Positions 23,730 to 32,289 of a stretch of DNA of 58,951 nucleotides are shown piece by piece. Location: NCBI GenBank assembly GCA_028817905.1, contig JAPPOR010000007.1, positions 3,502 to 62,452 of the forward strand, written 5' to 3'. The number at the start of each line of letters is the position of its first letter. The first letter of the stretch is position 1. The DNA is from Myxococcales bacterium. GTDB lineage: Bacteria; Myxococcota_A; Polyangia; Polyangiales; JAFGIB01. The notes under the pieces are model-generated. The model was not told where the DNA came from and searched no databases. It worked only from the letters and a program-made list of their open reading frames with translations. The translations under genes were made by a program, and so were the position numbers.

Positions 23730-25586
23730 ATGCCAGATCACAGCTTCACCGAGGCACTCGCGCGCGGCGGCTTGGTGCTAGACGGGGCGATGGGCACGGC
23801 GCTGTACGAGCGTGGGGTGCTCTATACGGCCTGTTTCGAGCAGCTATGTGTGACCCAGCCCGACCTTGTCCGCCAAGTGCACCGCTGTCACCTGGAAGCA
23901 GGCGCACGTGTGCTCGGCACCAATACCTTTGGAGCGAACCGCTACCGCCTAGAGCGCCATGGCTTGTCCGAGAATGTGGAGGCGTTCAATCGGGCTGCGG
24001 TGACCATTGCCCGCGCGGAGGCCGACGGGCGCGCATTTGTGGCTGGGGCTGTGGGCCCCACCGGCCTGCTGATCCGGGCCACTGAGCAAGCGGAGCTGTC
24101 CGGCATGCGCGCAGCCTTCGAGGAACAGATCGGCGTGCTCGCGGAGGCCAGCGTTGACGCACTCGTGCTCGAGACGTTTCGGCAGCCGCGGGAAATCGAG
24201 CTAGCCCTAGCAGCAGCCCGAACCGCTGCGCCATCGGTCCCGACAATCGCGTGCGTGTCTTTCGATCCACTCGGAACCACGGCAGACGGTTCCGGACCCG
24301 AAGAGGTCGCCCAGTTGCTGGCCGACTGGGGAGCCACCGCGATCGGCGTCAACTGTGCCGACGGCCCGGCCGGGGTCTACGAGATGGTGACTCGCATGGC
24401 GGGGCCCGGGTTGCCGCTTGTGGCGCAACCCAACGCGGGTTTGCCCCAGCGCATCGAGGGGCGCTTCGCCTACATGGCGACGCCCGAGTACTTCCAGCTG
24501 TACGCCCGGAGGCTCTTCAAGGCCGGAGTCAAAGCCGTCGGCGGCTGCTGCGGCACCAACGCCGAGCACGTCCGCAAAGTGGCGGCCGCGGCGCGGATGC
24601 TCGGCAGCGGCGGCACGGAAGATCCCGGCGGTGGGATGCGCGATGACGAGGCTTCGGAGCCCGTCGCGCCGCCGGGCGTCACGGTTGTCGAGACCGCCGA
24701 CAAGGGAACCGTCGGCGCGCGTCTCGGCCGCGAGTTCGTGGTCTCCGTTGAAATCAACCCACCTCCCGGCCTATCGCTTGCCAAGGCTCTGGCCGGCGCC
24801 CAACTGCTCAAGGACGCCGGCATCGACATGGTCAACGTGACCGACGGCGCGCGAGCAGCCGCGCGCATGGGCAATCTGGCGCTTTGCCACCGCATCCAGG
24901 AGGAAGTCGGCATTCCCGCGATGATGCACGTCACCACGCGCGACCGGAACTTGCTGGGCCTGCTTGCGCACGTACTCGCCGCCCACGAGCTCGGGGTCCA
25001 CAACCTGGTTGTCATCACTGGCGACCCGCCGAAGATGGGTGACCTACCGGACGCCACGCCCGTCTACGACCTGGATTCCATCGGTCTGCTGCGACTGCTC
25101 CGCGGCTTGAACCATGGCCTCGACCCGGGCGGCAAGTCGCTCGGCGGCGCCACCCGATTTCTGTGTGCCACCGGCGCGGAGCCGGCAGCAGGCGACTACG
25201 AGCGAGAACTGTCGCGGCTACGCAAGAAGGCCGATGCAGGCGCCGAGTTCGTCATGACCCAGCCAGTCTACGACAGCGCCGTACTCGACCGCTTTTTGCG
25301 GGACGTCGAACCGCTGGGACTGCCCGTCCTGGTAGGTCTGCTACCACTGGCAAACCACCGCAATGCCGAGTTCTTGCACAACGAGGTTCCGGGTATGCGT
25401 GTGCCGGATTCCATCCGTGCCCGCATGCGAAAGGCACAAGGCCCCGCGCAAGCCCGCGCCGAAGGCGTGGCGATCGCTCGCGAGATGCTCACAGAGGTCA
25501 AAGCTCGCGTACAGGGCGCCTATATCATGCCTCCGTTTGGGCGCTACCAGCTCGCGGTGGATGTGGTGAAGGGAATCGTGCGTTGA
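23730..25586 (+). CDS. Bifunctional homocysteine S-methyltransferase / methylenetetrahydrofolate reductase
   Basis: 618 residues. The N-terminal half is a homocysteine S-methyltransferase: LDGAMGTALYERG, GTNTFGANRYRL, and zinc ligands in VNCADGP and GGCCGTNAEH near 270-280. The C-terminal half (about 335-618) is a MetF-type reductase: FVVSVEINPPPG, MVNVTDGARA, HNLVVITGDPPKMGD, FVMTQPVYD. This two-domain form (as in Bacillus YitJ) would recycle methyl groups and make 5-methyl-THF. The ATG at 23730 has AAAGGA 7 nt upstream. The stop overlaps the TTG start of the next gene. Confidence 0.93.
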   Translation: MPDHSFTEALARGGLVLDGAMGTALYERGVLYTACFEQLCVTQPDLVRQVHRCHLEAGARVLGTNTFGANRYRLERHGLSENVEAFNRAAVTIARAEADGRAFVAGAVGPTGLLIRATEQAELSGMRAAFEEQIGVLAEASVDALVLETFRQPREIELALAAARTAAPSVPTIACVSFDPLGTTADGSGPEEVAQLLADWGATAIGVNCADGPAGVYEMVTRMAGPGLPLVAQPNAGLPQRIEGRFAYMATPEYFQLYARRLFKAGVKAVGGCCGTNAEHVRKVAAAARMLGSGGTEDPGGGMRDDEASEPVAPPGVTVVETADKGTVGARLGREFVVSVEINPPPGLSLAKALAGAQLLKDAGIDMVNVTDGARAAARMGNLALCHRIQEEVGIPAMMHVTTRDRNLLGLLAHVLAAHELGVHNLVVITGDPPKMGDLPDATPVYDLDSIGLLRLLRGLNHGLDPGGKSLGGATRFLCATGAEPAAGDYERELSRLRKKADAGAEFVMTQPVYDSAVLDRFLRDVEPLGLPVLVGLLPLANHRNAEFLHNEVPGMRVPDSIRARMRKAQGPAQARAEGVAIAREMLTEVKARVQGAYIMPPFGRYQLAVDVVKGIVR

Positions 25587-26440
25587 GGTTCACTCGGCTG
25601 GTGCTCGTCGGTTTCCTGTCGATCTGGGGTGGCTGCCAACGCTCCGGCTTCACCCCCACGCACGTCTTTCCCGACGCCGCGTCGCTTTTGGCCCATCACG
25701 AGGGGCCGCGCCGGGCCCTGTCGTCGATTCAAGCGGAAGCCCGGGTGGACCAGCGGGGGAACCAAGGCCGAGTACGCGGGACGGTTCTGATGTTCGTGGA
25801 ACGTGTGGGCCATGTGCGCTTCGACGTCATGACCCAGTTCGGGCCTGTACTCACCCTCACGAGCGACGGGCAACGGTTTGCACTTGCCGACATGCGCGAC
25901 AAAACGTTCACGACCGGCCCCGCATGCCCGAGCAACATCGCGCGCCTGCTCGGTATGCCGGTGTCCGCAACCCAGGCAGCCGGACTGCTGCTGGGAGGCG
26001 CCCCCGAGCTTGCGGCTTCGACCACGGCGGGAAGCGATGCAGGTTCGCAGACCCACCAGATCGAGTGGAAGCCCGAACCGGGCAGCTACCTGATCACGCG
26101 CAAGGTGGGCAAGCTGATCGCTCAAATGGAGTTGTCTCTACGCCCCGAAGACCGCGCCGTCCCCCTCGCTGGGCAGCGCTTCAGGCTATCCCGCTCTTCG
26201 CTCGAAAGCGCCAGCGGGCACGTCTTCTGGCGCGCTGAATACAACGACTACCGGGAGGTTCAGCAGGCAGATGGCACCCGCTTCGAGGTACCGTTCCACC
26301 TGCGTGTGGTGCAGCCAGCCACGGAGACCGATACCCTCGTGCGCTTCCAGGAGGTCATTCCCAATCCAGAGATTCCCGGCGGAGCGTTCGCCCAACGAAC
26401 GCCGGCCGGAGTCGCCACGGTGGAGTCGCCCTGTGAATGA
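25583..26440 (+). CDS. LolB-like / DUF4292-type outer-membrane lipoprotein
   Basis: 285 residues from TTG 25583, which overlaps the previous stop as TTGA and has AAGGGA 8 nt upstream. Signal MRFTRLVLVGFLSIWGGC with Cys18. The mature part reads like a LolB-fold beta sheet: ALSSIQAEARVDQRG, GTVLMFVERVGHVRFDVMTQFGPVLTLTSDGQRFALAD, then a closing LTI/REV segment with NDYREVQQADGTRFEVPFHLRV. Such proteins bind lipids or lipoproteins in the periplasm. The fold assignment is by pattern and not certain. Its end overlaps the ureohydrolase start by 8 nt. Confidence 0.7.
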   Translation: MRFTRLVLVGFLSIWGGCQRSGFTPTHVFPDAASLLAHHEGPRRALSSIQAEARVDQRGNQGRVRGTVLMFVERVGHVRFDVMTQFGPVLTLTSDGQRFALADMRDKTFTTGPACPSNIARLLGMPVSATQAAGLLLGGAPELAASTTAGSDAGSQTHQIEWKPEPGSYLITRKVGKLIAQMELSLRPEDRAVPLAGQRFRLSRSSLESASGHVFWRAEYNDYREVQQADGTRFEVPFHLRVVQPATETDTLVRFQEVIPNPEIPGGAFAQRTPAGVATVESPCE

Positions 26441-27401
26441 TGACCATGAACGCTTTCGGCCCGCTTCAACGCGTGTATCGCCCCGTTTCGCCGGTGTACC
26501 CACGTTCCTTCGCCTGCCACAACATGACGATCCGGCGGACGTCGACGTCCTGATTTGCGGCGCGCCCTTTGATGGTGGAACGACCTACCGGCCCGGTGCA
26601 CGCTTCGGCCCCCGTGGGGTACGGACTGCCAGTGCCCTCACGCGGGGCTTTCACCCCGACACGCGGGTCGACGTCTTCTCCGCGCTACGGTGCGCGGACG
26701 GAGGCGATGTCGGCTGCATTCCAATGGATCTCGACCGGAGCCTTGCAGCCATCGAAGAGCGAGCGCTTTCGATCGCACAAGCCCAAGCCTGCCCAATCTT
26801 CGTTGGTGGCGACCACACGATCTCGCTTGCACCCCTGCGTGCGCTTTCCAAGGTCTTTGGACCGCTCGGCCTGGTCCACTTCGACGCGCACTCCGACACG
26901 TTCGGGCCGGCCTGGGATGTCGATGTCCACCATGGCACAGTATTCCGCCATGCGCTCGAGGAAGGTCTGCTGCGGGCGCGCGACGTTGTACAGATTGGCA
27001 TCCGAGGCCCGTTCACGAGCCCGGACGATCTTGACTACGCGCGCTCTGCTGGATTTCGCATCATTGGCATGGACGAGATCCGGGAAGACATCGCTGCGGT
27101 GGAGCGCCACATCGAGGCCCTGTCCGAATGCGGGCCCTTCTACGTCAGCTTCGACATGGACGCGGTCGATCCCGTCTTCGCGCCCGGAACGGGCACGCCG
27201 GTGCCCGGTGGACTCAACAGCTATGAAGCGCTGCGCCTCGTGCGCGCCTGCCGACATGTGAAAATCGTGGGGGGGGATGCCGTGGAGATCTCGCCGGATC
27301 ACGACCCTTCTGGTAACACCACGCTGCTGGCAGCCACGTTGATCGCCGAACTTCTTGCTGCGATCGGCTATCGTCGCGGCGAGCCAGACACGACGTGCTG
27401 A
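26433..27401 (+). CDS. Ureohydrolase (agmatinase/arginase family)
   Basis: 322 residues from GTG 26433, with GGAG 8 nt upstream. Manganese-site motifs of the family are all present: GGDHTIS near 125, HFDAHSD near 149, SFDMDAVDP near 237-245, then PGTGTPVPGG. Hydrolyses a guanidine compound to urea and an amine; agmatine is the commonest substrate for this type, but guanidinobutyrate, guanidinopropionate or similar cannot be excluded. It is translationally coupled to the lipoprotein upstream and 9 nt before an OppD gene. Confidence 0.9.
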   Translation: MNDDHERFRPASTRVSPRFAGVPTFLRLPQHDDPADVDVLICGAPFDGGTTYRPGARFGPRGVRTASALTRGFHPDTRVDVFSALRCADGGDVGCIPMDLDRSLAAIEERALSIAQAQACPIFVGGDHTISLAPLRALSKVFGPLGLVHFDAHSDTFGPAWDVDVHHGTVFRHALEEGLLRARDVVQIGIRGPFTSPDDLDYARSAGFRIIGMDEIREDIAAVERHIEALSECGPFYVSFDMDAVDPVFAPGTGTPVPGGLNSYEALRLVRACRHVKIVGGDAVEISPDHDPSGNTTLLAATLIAELLAAIGYRRGEPDTTC

Positions 27402-27410
27402 CGGTGTTTC

Positions 27411-28454
27411 ATGTCCACTGCCCCCCCTCACTCCGAACCGCTGCTCGAAATCGTCGATCTCGTGTCCGAGTTTACGACCGATCACGGGCCCCTCAAAGCC
27501 GTTGATGGCGTGAGCCTCACCGTCACGCGCGGTGGCACCCTGGGGATCGTGGGAGAGAGTGGATGTGGCAAGAGCGTGCTCGCCATGTCGATCATGGGCC
27601 TGCTACCCGATCCACCAGGCCGGATCAGGCGCGGTGTCATTCGCTTCGATGGTCAGGACCTACGAAAACTGGAACCGGTCGAGCTGCGACGCATGCGAGG
27701 CAACCGGATCGCCATGATCTTTCAGGAGCCGATGTCCTCGCTCAACCCGGTGTATACGGTGGGGCAGCAGATCACCGAAGCCATGCGCTTACATCAGCGG
27801 CTCAGCGCGCAGCAGGCCCGCAAAAAGGCGATCGAGTTGCTCCAACGTGTTGGAATTCCGGCAGCCGAGACCCGCATCGACGCCTACCCGTACGAGCTTT
27901 CGGGCGGCATGCGTCAACGCGTCATGATCGCCATGGCTATCAGTTGCGAGCCTGATCTGCTGATCGCCGACGAGCCCACCACGGCGCTCGACGTCACCAT
28001 CCAAGCGCAGATCCTCCAGTTGCTTGCCAATCTCCAAGAAGAACGGGGAATGAGTATCATCATGATCACCCATGACCTGGGCGTGATCGCGGAGTTCGTC
28101 GATGAGGTTCTCGTCATGTACGCGGGCAAGGCCGTCGAACGGTCGAAGACAGTCGACCTGTTCGAGACCCCGCAACATCCCTATACGCGGGGTCTGCTCG
28201 CGAGTGTCCCGCGGGACGTCCGCCGCACGTCCGCGGGCCGCGTTCGCCTACCCACGATCGAAGGGGTGGTCCCGGACTTGCGCGATCTGAAGGAGGGCTG
28301 CCGATTTCGGGACCGTTGCCCCGATGCCATGGCCCGATGCGCCGAGTCGGAGCCGCCCTTTGAAGAAATCACTCCGGGGCGCTGGGCAGCGTGCTACTAC
28401 CCAGGACAGCCTGACCCCAACCAGGCGCGACCCGCGGCCGGAGCAGGCGAATGA
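27411..28454 (+). CDS. Peptide ABC transporter ATPase, OppD/DppD type
   Basis: 347 residues. Walker A GESGCGKS near 48-55, Q-loop [10 protein letters not shown], signature LSGGMRQR, Walker [14 protein letters not shown]-loop TITHDLG (here MITHDLG), and the C-terminal oligopeptide-transporter extension with the Cys-rich motif [19 protein letters not shown]. It powers uptake of oligopeptides or similar solutes with its partner OppF, overlapped by 4 nt. No permease or binding-protein genes are nearby, so the membrane part must be encoded elsewhere. Confidence 0.93.
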   Translation: MSTAPPHSEPLLEIVDLVSEFTTDHGPLKAVDGVSLTVTRGGTLGIVGESGCGKSVLAMSIMGLLPDPPGRIRRGVIRFDGQDLRKLEPVELRRMRGNRIAMIFQEPMSSLNPVYTVGQQITEAMRLHQRLSAQQARKKAIELLQRVGIPAAETRIDAYPYELSGGMRQRVMIAMAISCEPDLLIADEPTTALDVTIQAQILQLLANLQEERGMSIIMITHDLGVIAEFVDEVLVMYAGKAVERSKTVDLFETPQHPYTRGLLASVPRDVRRTSAGRVRLPTIEGVVPDLRDLKEGCRFRDRCPDAMARCAESEPPFEEITPGRWAACYYPGQPDPNQARPAAGAGE

Positions 28455-29449
28455 GCACCCCGCTCCTGTCAGTGCGAGATCTGAGCACCCACTTCCCGGT
28501 TCGCAAGGGACTGTTTGGCCGGGGTACTCAGGTGGTCCGGGCGGTGGATGGGATCACTTTCGAACTGCCCCATGGGGAGACGCTCGGGCTGGTCGGCGAG
28601 TCTGGCTGCGGCAAGAGCACCCTCGGCCGCACCGTGCTGCGCCTGCTCAGTCCGACATCGGGGCACATCGAGTTCGAGGGAACCGACATCACCCACATGC
28701 CCCAGGCCGATCTTCGACCCCTGCGGCGACGAATGCAGATCGTCTTTCAGGATCCGTTCGGGTCCCTCAATCCGCGCATGACCGTGAGGGCTGCCATCGG
28801 CGAAGCGATGCGGATCCATCGACTCGCTTCCGGACCCGAAGACGAGCGCAAGCGTGTCGCCGCGCTGATGGAGCGGGTTGGGCTGCGGCCCGACACGATG
28901 GAGCGCTACCCACACGAGTTCTCCGGGGGACAGCGTCAACGGATCGGAATTGCGCGCGCACTGGCGGTCGAGCCCAAGCTGATTGTGGCGGACGAGCCTG
29001 TGAGCGCCCTGGACGTCTCGATCCAGGCCCAGATCGTGAACCTACTGATGGACCTCCAGGACGATCTGGGGATCGGTTTTCTGTTTATCGCTCACGACTT
29101 GAAGGTGGTCGAGCACGTCAGCCACCGCGTGGCGGTCATGTACCTCGGACGGATCGTTGAATTGGCTAGCTCCGAAGCGCTCGTGGGGGATCCTAAGCAT
29201 CCCTACACGCGAGCGCTGCTGGCGGCCGTGCCCGAAGCACGACCACGCGCGAAGCGGGAAAAGCGCCGATTGCTCACCGGCGACGTGCCCAGTCCGATCG
29301 CCCCACCGCCGGGTTGCCCCTTTCACCCGCGCTGCCCGATCGCCGAGCCAGACCGTTGTGCGCGCGAAGTCCCTCGCTTGCGCGCACTCGCCGATGGCAG
29401 GCAGGTGGCCTGTCACCTGGCGGACGAAGGCCACGCCAGCGATGCTTGA
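28451..29449 (+). CDS. Peptide ABC transporter ATPase, OppF/DppF type
   Basis: 332 residues. The start [11 protein letters not shown] is typical of OppF. Walker [10 protein letters not shown] near 49-57, [14 protein letters not shown], signature [15 protein letters not shown], Walker [16 protein letters not shown], and C-terminal [15 protein letters not shown]. It forms the ATPase pair with the preceding gene, to which it is coupled by an ATGA overlap. All catalytic motifs are intact. Confidence 0.94.
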   Translation: MSTPLLSVRDLSTHFPVRKGLFGRGTQVVRAVDGITFELPHGETLGLVGESGCGKSTLGRTVLRLLSPTSGHIEFEGTDITHMPQADLRPLRRRMQIVFQDPFGSLNPRMTVRAAIGEAMRIHRLASGPEDERKRVAALMERVGLRPDTMERYPHEFSGGQRQRIGIARALAVEPKLIVADEPVSALDVSIQAQIVNLLMDLQDDLGIGFLFIAHDLKVVEHVSHRVAVMYLGRIVELASSEALVGDPKHPYTRALLAAVPEARPRAKREKRRLLTGDVPSPIAPPPGCPFHPRCPIAEPDRCAREVPRLRALADGRQVACHLADEGHASDA

Positions 29450-29480
29450 CCCGGTGCCTGGGGATCGGTAGACCTGCGCG

Positions 29481-30353
29481 GTGCTCGGCGCGAACCAGCC
29501 TGAGTTCCGGCCCTCTTCACTGCCGTACAGCAGCTGTGTAGGTTTTCCGGTGCTCGTGGCCTTGCAGGTCGCCACCACGCTGGCTGCTAGCCTGGGAGCG
29601 TGCACCACCGGGACGTCCGCCGATGCCCACGAGCGATCAGTGAAACAGTACGAACTCGCCGTTGGACTTCAGGCAGAGGGCAATTTTCCGAGCGCTTTCA
29701 AGACCTTGTTCAAGGCGATCGAGCTCGACCCTGACAATGCCAACGCTCACCAGTTGCTCGCGAACCTGTTCCTGATGCGGCGGGCAGACAACCCAGATCG
29801 CCATGACCCGCTAGCCGAGAAACATTTCGGAGAGGTCCTCCGGATCGAGCGAGGTAGCGACCAGCCAAGCAAAGCGACGATCGCCGACGCCCTCAACGGC
29901 CTTGGCGTGTTGCGGGTGCACCAGGGTCGCCACGACGAGGCGATCGTGTCCTTCAAGGAAGCGATCGACGAGGACCTGTTCAACGCCCGCGCGTACATGG
30001 CCTGGGGCAACCTCGGTTGGGCATACGCGGAAAAAGGCGACTACCAGGACTCAATTCAAGCCCTGAGGCGCGCCGTCGGTCTAAACCGTGGCTTCTGCGT
30101 GGGTCACTATCGACTCGGCAAGAGCTTCCTGGCAACCAAGGCTTTCAGCGAAGCGGAGCAGGCGCTCACAAAGGCACTCGAGGTAGATGAGCGCTGCGCG
30201 TCTTTTCAGGACGCATGGCACCTGCGCGGTGCCGCGCGCATGGGCCTCGGCTATCGCGACGATGCACGAAGCGACTTCGAACGCTGCATTGAGTTGGCAC
30301 CGAGTACTGAAGCTGGGACGGCCTGCAGCCGTTACCTAGAAGCGACCTACTAG
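29481..30353 (+). CDS. TPR lipoprotein, PilF/NlpI-like
   Basis: 290 residues from GTG 29481; a GTG at 29550 would give a shorter and more usual lipoprotein signal (VALQVATTLAASLGAC), and no ribosome site decides. After the lipobox come about six TPR units: YELAVGLQAEGNFPSAFKTLFKAIELDPDNANAH, DALNGLGVLRVHQGRHDEAIVSFKEAI, YMAWGNLGWAYAEKGDYQDSIQALRRAV and so on. The pattern fits the PilF/PilW type IV pilus biogenesis lipoproteins, and a PilT-like motor lies at 53627, but the family of TPR lipoproteins is broad. Confidence 0.75.
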   Translation: MLGANQPEFRPSSLPYSSCVGFPVLVALQVATTLAASLGACTTGTSADAHERSVKQYELAVGLQAEGNFPSAFKTLFKAIELDPDNANAHQLLANLFLMRRADNPDRHDPLAEKHFGEVLRIERGSDQPSKATIADALNGLGVLRVHQGRHDEAIVSFKEAIDEDLFNARAYMAWGNLGWAYAEKGDYQDSIQALRRAVGLNRGFCVGHYRLGKSFLATKAFSEAEQALTKALEVDERCASFQDAWHLRGAARMGLGYRDDARSDFERCIELAPSTEAGTACSRYLEATY

Positions 30354-30581
30354 CTCCCCCTTCACCACCCATCCGGATCAAGCCGGGTTGGCTGGCGATG
30401 GATGCGAGCCTAGGGCGTCATTTGCAGGCGTATCCGCAAGAGTGATTCAGACATTGACGCGTCACTCTGCGAGTCGACTTGCGGCGTAGCGTTTTTTCTT
30501 CGTGGCGAAGCGCGTTATGTGCTTCCGGATTTGTCAGATGAGCTCTAGACTTTTTTTTACACCCCGGGTAACGAGGGCGAC
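30354..30581. other. 228-nt intergenic region with AT-rich patches
   Basis: No gene seen. Near 30436-30470 an inverted repeat AGAGTGA/TCACTCT with a 16-nt loop is followed about 30 nt later by a run of six T at 30491, and a run of eight T lies at 30550, unusual in this GC-rich sequence. These could be a terminator for the TPR gene and the promoter region of the RodZ-like gene, neither proven. Confidence 0.35.
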
Positions 30582-31016
30582 ATGGGGTCGCTTGGAAGCT
30601 ATCTGAAAGCAGAACGAGAGCTACGGGAGCTATCCGTAGCAGAAGTGGCCCAAGCCACGCGGATACCCGTGCGGGTTCTGCGGCACCTGGAAGCGGACGA
30701 CTGGGACAGGTTGCCGGCGGATGTATTCGTGCGGGGATACCTGCGCGCCTATGCCCGGGTGCTTGGCACCGACGAGACCGAACTGCTGTCGCGTTTTGAG
30801 GGGCGAGGTCAAGTCGAGGACCTCTCGGCAGCCCTTCCTGCGGTCTACGCACCCGAGCCGGGGCGCCGGTTCGGTATCGCGATCGCCCTGGTCATCCTGT
30901 TGATATTGTTCACGCTTGCGCTGTCGATCGTACTGCGACCCCGGCATCGTGATACCCCCGTCGAGCTGTCCTCATGGACCCGCGTCGAACAGATCTCCGA
31001 CGCGGACCTCAGCTAG
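30582..31016 (+). CDS. Short RodZ-like protein: helix-turn-helix plus one membrane segment
   Basis: 144 residues. Residues 1-70 are the Cro/RodZ-type helix-turn-helix domain (GSYLKAERELRELSVAEVAQATRIPVRVLRHLEAD, then LPADVFVRGYLRAYA, a RodZ hallmark). A single membrane helix lies at about 95-115, with a short 28-residue periplasmic tail. RodZ links MreB to the envelope in rod-shaped cells, but this version lacks the large periplasmic domain. recO starts 36 nt downstream. The ATG at 30582 follows CGAGGG. Confidence 0.85.
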   Translation: MGSLGSYLKAERELRELSVAEVAQATRIPVRVLRHLEADDWDRLPADVFVRGYLRAYARVLGTDETELLSRFEGRGQVEDLSAALPAVYAPEPGRRFGIAIALVILLILFTLALSIVLRPRHRDTPVELSSWTRVEQISDADLS

Positions 31017-31052
31017 GCTAGCTCCTGTGGACACCGGCCCTTACCCTGCGGT

Positions 31053-31781
31053 ATGGGCAGTGCCGAACGTACACGCGCCTTCCTGCTGCGCAGCGTCGAC
31101 TTCGGGGAGGCAGACCGTATCGTTACACTGTTCACCGAGACGGTCGGCAAAGTTTCGGTCATGGCTCGGGGCGCCCGCAGCAGCCGTCGTCGCTTTGGCG
31201 GCGCGCTGGAACCCTTCTCGTTGATCGATGTGGAGGTGGCGCCGGGCCGCGGTCAGCTCGATCGACTGAGCGCGGCACGCATCGAGCGCCCGTTCGTGCG
31301 GCTCCTGGGTCGACTTACACACATGCGTGAAGGCGGGTATGCCCTCGAAGCGATCCGCGCACTGCTTCCTGAGCGCCAGCCCGAACCCAGACTCTTCACG
31401 GCCCTGATCGACTTCATCGGTGCTCTCGATGCCCCTGAGTGCGCGACCCCGCGGCAGCTCAAGCTCGGCTTGCTCGTGCAGGCGATCGCGGTGATGGGAT
31501 TTGCACCTCAACTGGACCGCTGCGGTGTCTGTAAGCGCGCGCCCACACATGAACAAGCTGTACAGCTGCATCCGGCACGCGGCTACATTGTATGCCGATC
31601 GTGCGGTGGCGCGCGCGTGCTGCTCTCAGGCCGCACGCGTGCGCTATGGTCGGGCCTCACTAGCGAAGGTTGGCTTCTTGCCGCGAGCACGCCCTGGCCG
31701 GATCAACAGGTGGCCCAGGTTTCCGATGCGCTCAAACCCCTACTGGAGTGCAACCTGGAACGCAGCGTCAGCTTTGTCTGA
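31053..31781 (+). CDS. recO: DNA repair protein RecO
   Basis: 242 residues. N-terminal OB-fold: RTRAFLLRSVDFGEADRIVTLFTETVGKVSVMARGARSSRRRFGGALEPF. The helical middle is followed by the zinc site of two pairs, CGVC near 156 and CRSC near 183. RecO loads RecA on single-stranded DNA together with RecR and anneals strands. Length and motifs are standard. It appears to be the second gene of a pair with the RodZ-like gene. Confidence 0.93.
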   Translation: MGSAERTRAFLLRSVDFGEADRIVTLFTETVGKVSVMARGARSSRRRFGGALEPFSLIDVEVAPGRGQLDRLSAARIERPFVRLLGRLTHMREGGYALEAIRALLPERQPEPRLFTALIDFIGALDAPECATPRQLKLGLLVQAIAVMGFAPQLDRCGVCKRAPTHEQAVQLHPARGYIVCRSCGGARVLLSGRTRALWSGLTSEGWLLAASTPWPDQQVAQVSDALKPLLECNLERSVSFV

Positions 31782-31911
31782 ACCTGCACGCTTGAATGCC
31801 TGGTCCACCCCCGTACGGCCCTACACATTGCCGGCAGACAACCGTTTTACGCTACCATGATCCCAAAGGTCGTCGCCGGCCTTCCGCCGGTGACCGTTTC
31901 TCGGGGGTACC

Positions 31912-32286
31912 ATGGGTTTGCGCATTCTCATCGTTGACGACTCCAGCGCCATGCGCGCCTACGTTCGAGCCACACTCGAGGATAGCTTTGGCGCGACCGT
32001 CGAGGAAGCCACTAGCGGCTTCGAGGCGTTGCGCGTTCTGCCACGGGAGAGGTTCGACCTAGTTGTGGTCGACATCAACATGCCAAACATCAACGGGCTC
32101 GAGCTCATCTCCTTCATGCGTCGAAGCGAAACACACAAGGAAACCCCGCTGGTGATCATCAGCACCGAGGCCTCCAAACGCGACCGCGAGCGCGCATTCT
32201 CCCTAGGAGCAAACGCCTACCTGGCGAAACCGTTTACTTCCGAACAGCTGCTCGAGACCCTGGAACAGTTCCGCACCGAGGGCTAA
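31912..32286 (+). CDS. Single-domain response regulator, CheY-like (first gene of chemosensory operon)
   Basis: 124 residues, receiver domain only. Acidic pocket Asp9-Asp10, phosphorylation site Asp54 in VVDINMP, Thr/Ser at 85 and Lys106 in AYLAKPF are all present. It should be phosphorylated by the CheA encoded 3 nt downstream. The 130-nt gap before it ends recO's unit and must hold the operon promoter; a small hairpin (GCCGG/CCGGT) lies at about 31872-31893. Confidence 0.92.
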   Translation: MGLRILIVDDSSAMRAYVRATLEDSFGATVEEATSGFEALRVLPRERFDLVVVDINMPNINGLELISFMRRSETHKETPLVIISTEASKRDRERAFSLGANAYLAKPFTSEQLLETLEQFRTEG

Positions 32287-32289
32287 CAC

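Noticed and set aside
22910-24085. Plus-strand frame of 391 codons opposite the Pro-rich TonB-like protein
   Set aside because: Created by the low-complexity Pro/Ala codons of the minus-strand gene; it runs into the MTHFR gene in another frame.
26685-27485. Minus-strand frame opposite the ureohydrolase
   Set aside because: The plus-strand gene has all metal-binding motifs; the antisense product has none.
31872-31893. Hairpin before the first CheY gene as a terminator of recO
   Set aside because: Only a short GC stem with one G-T pair and no T tract; could equally be leader structure of the che operon.
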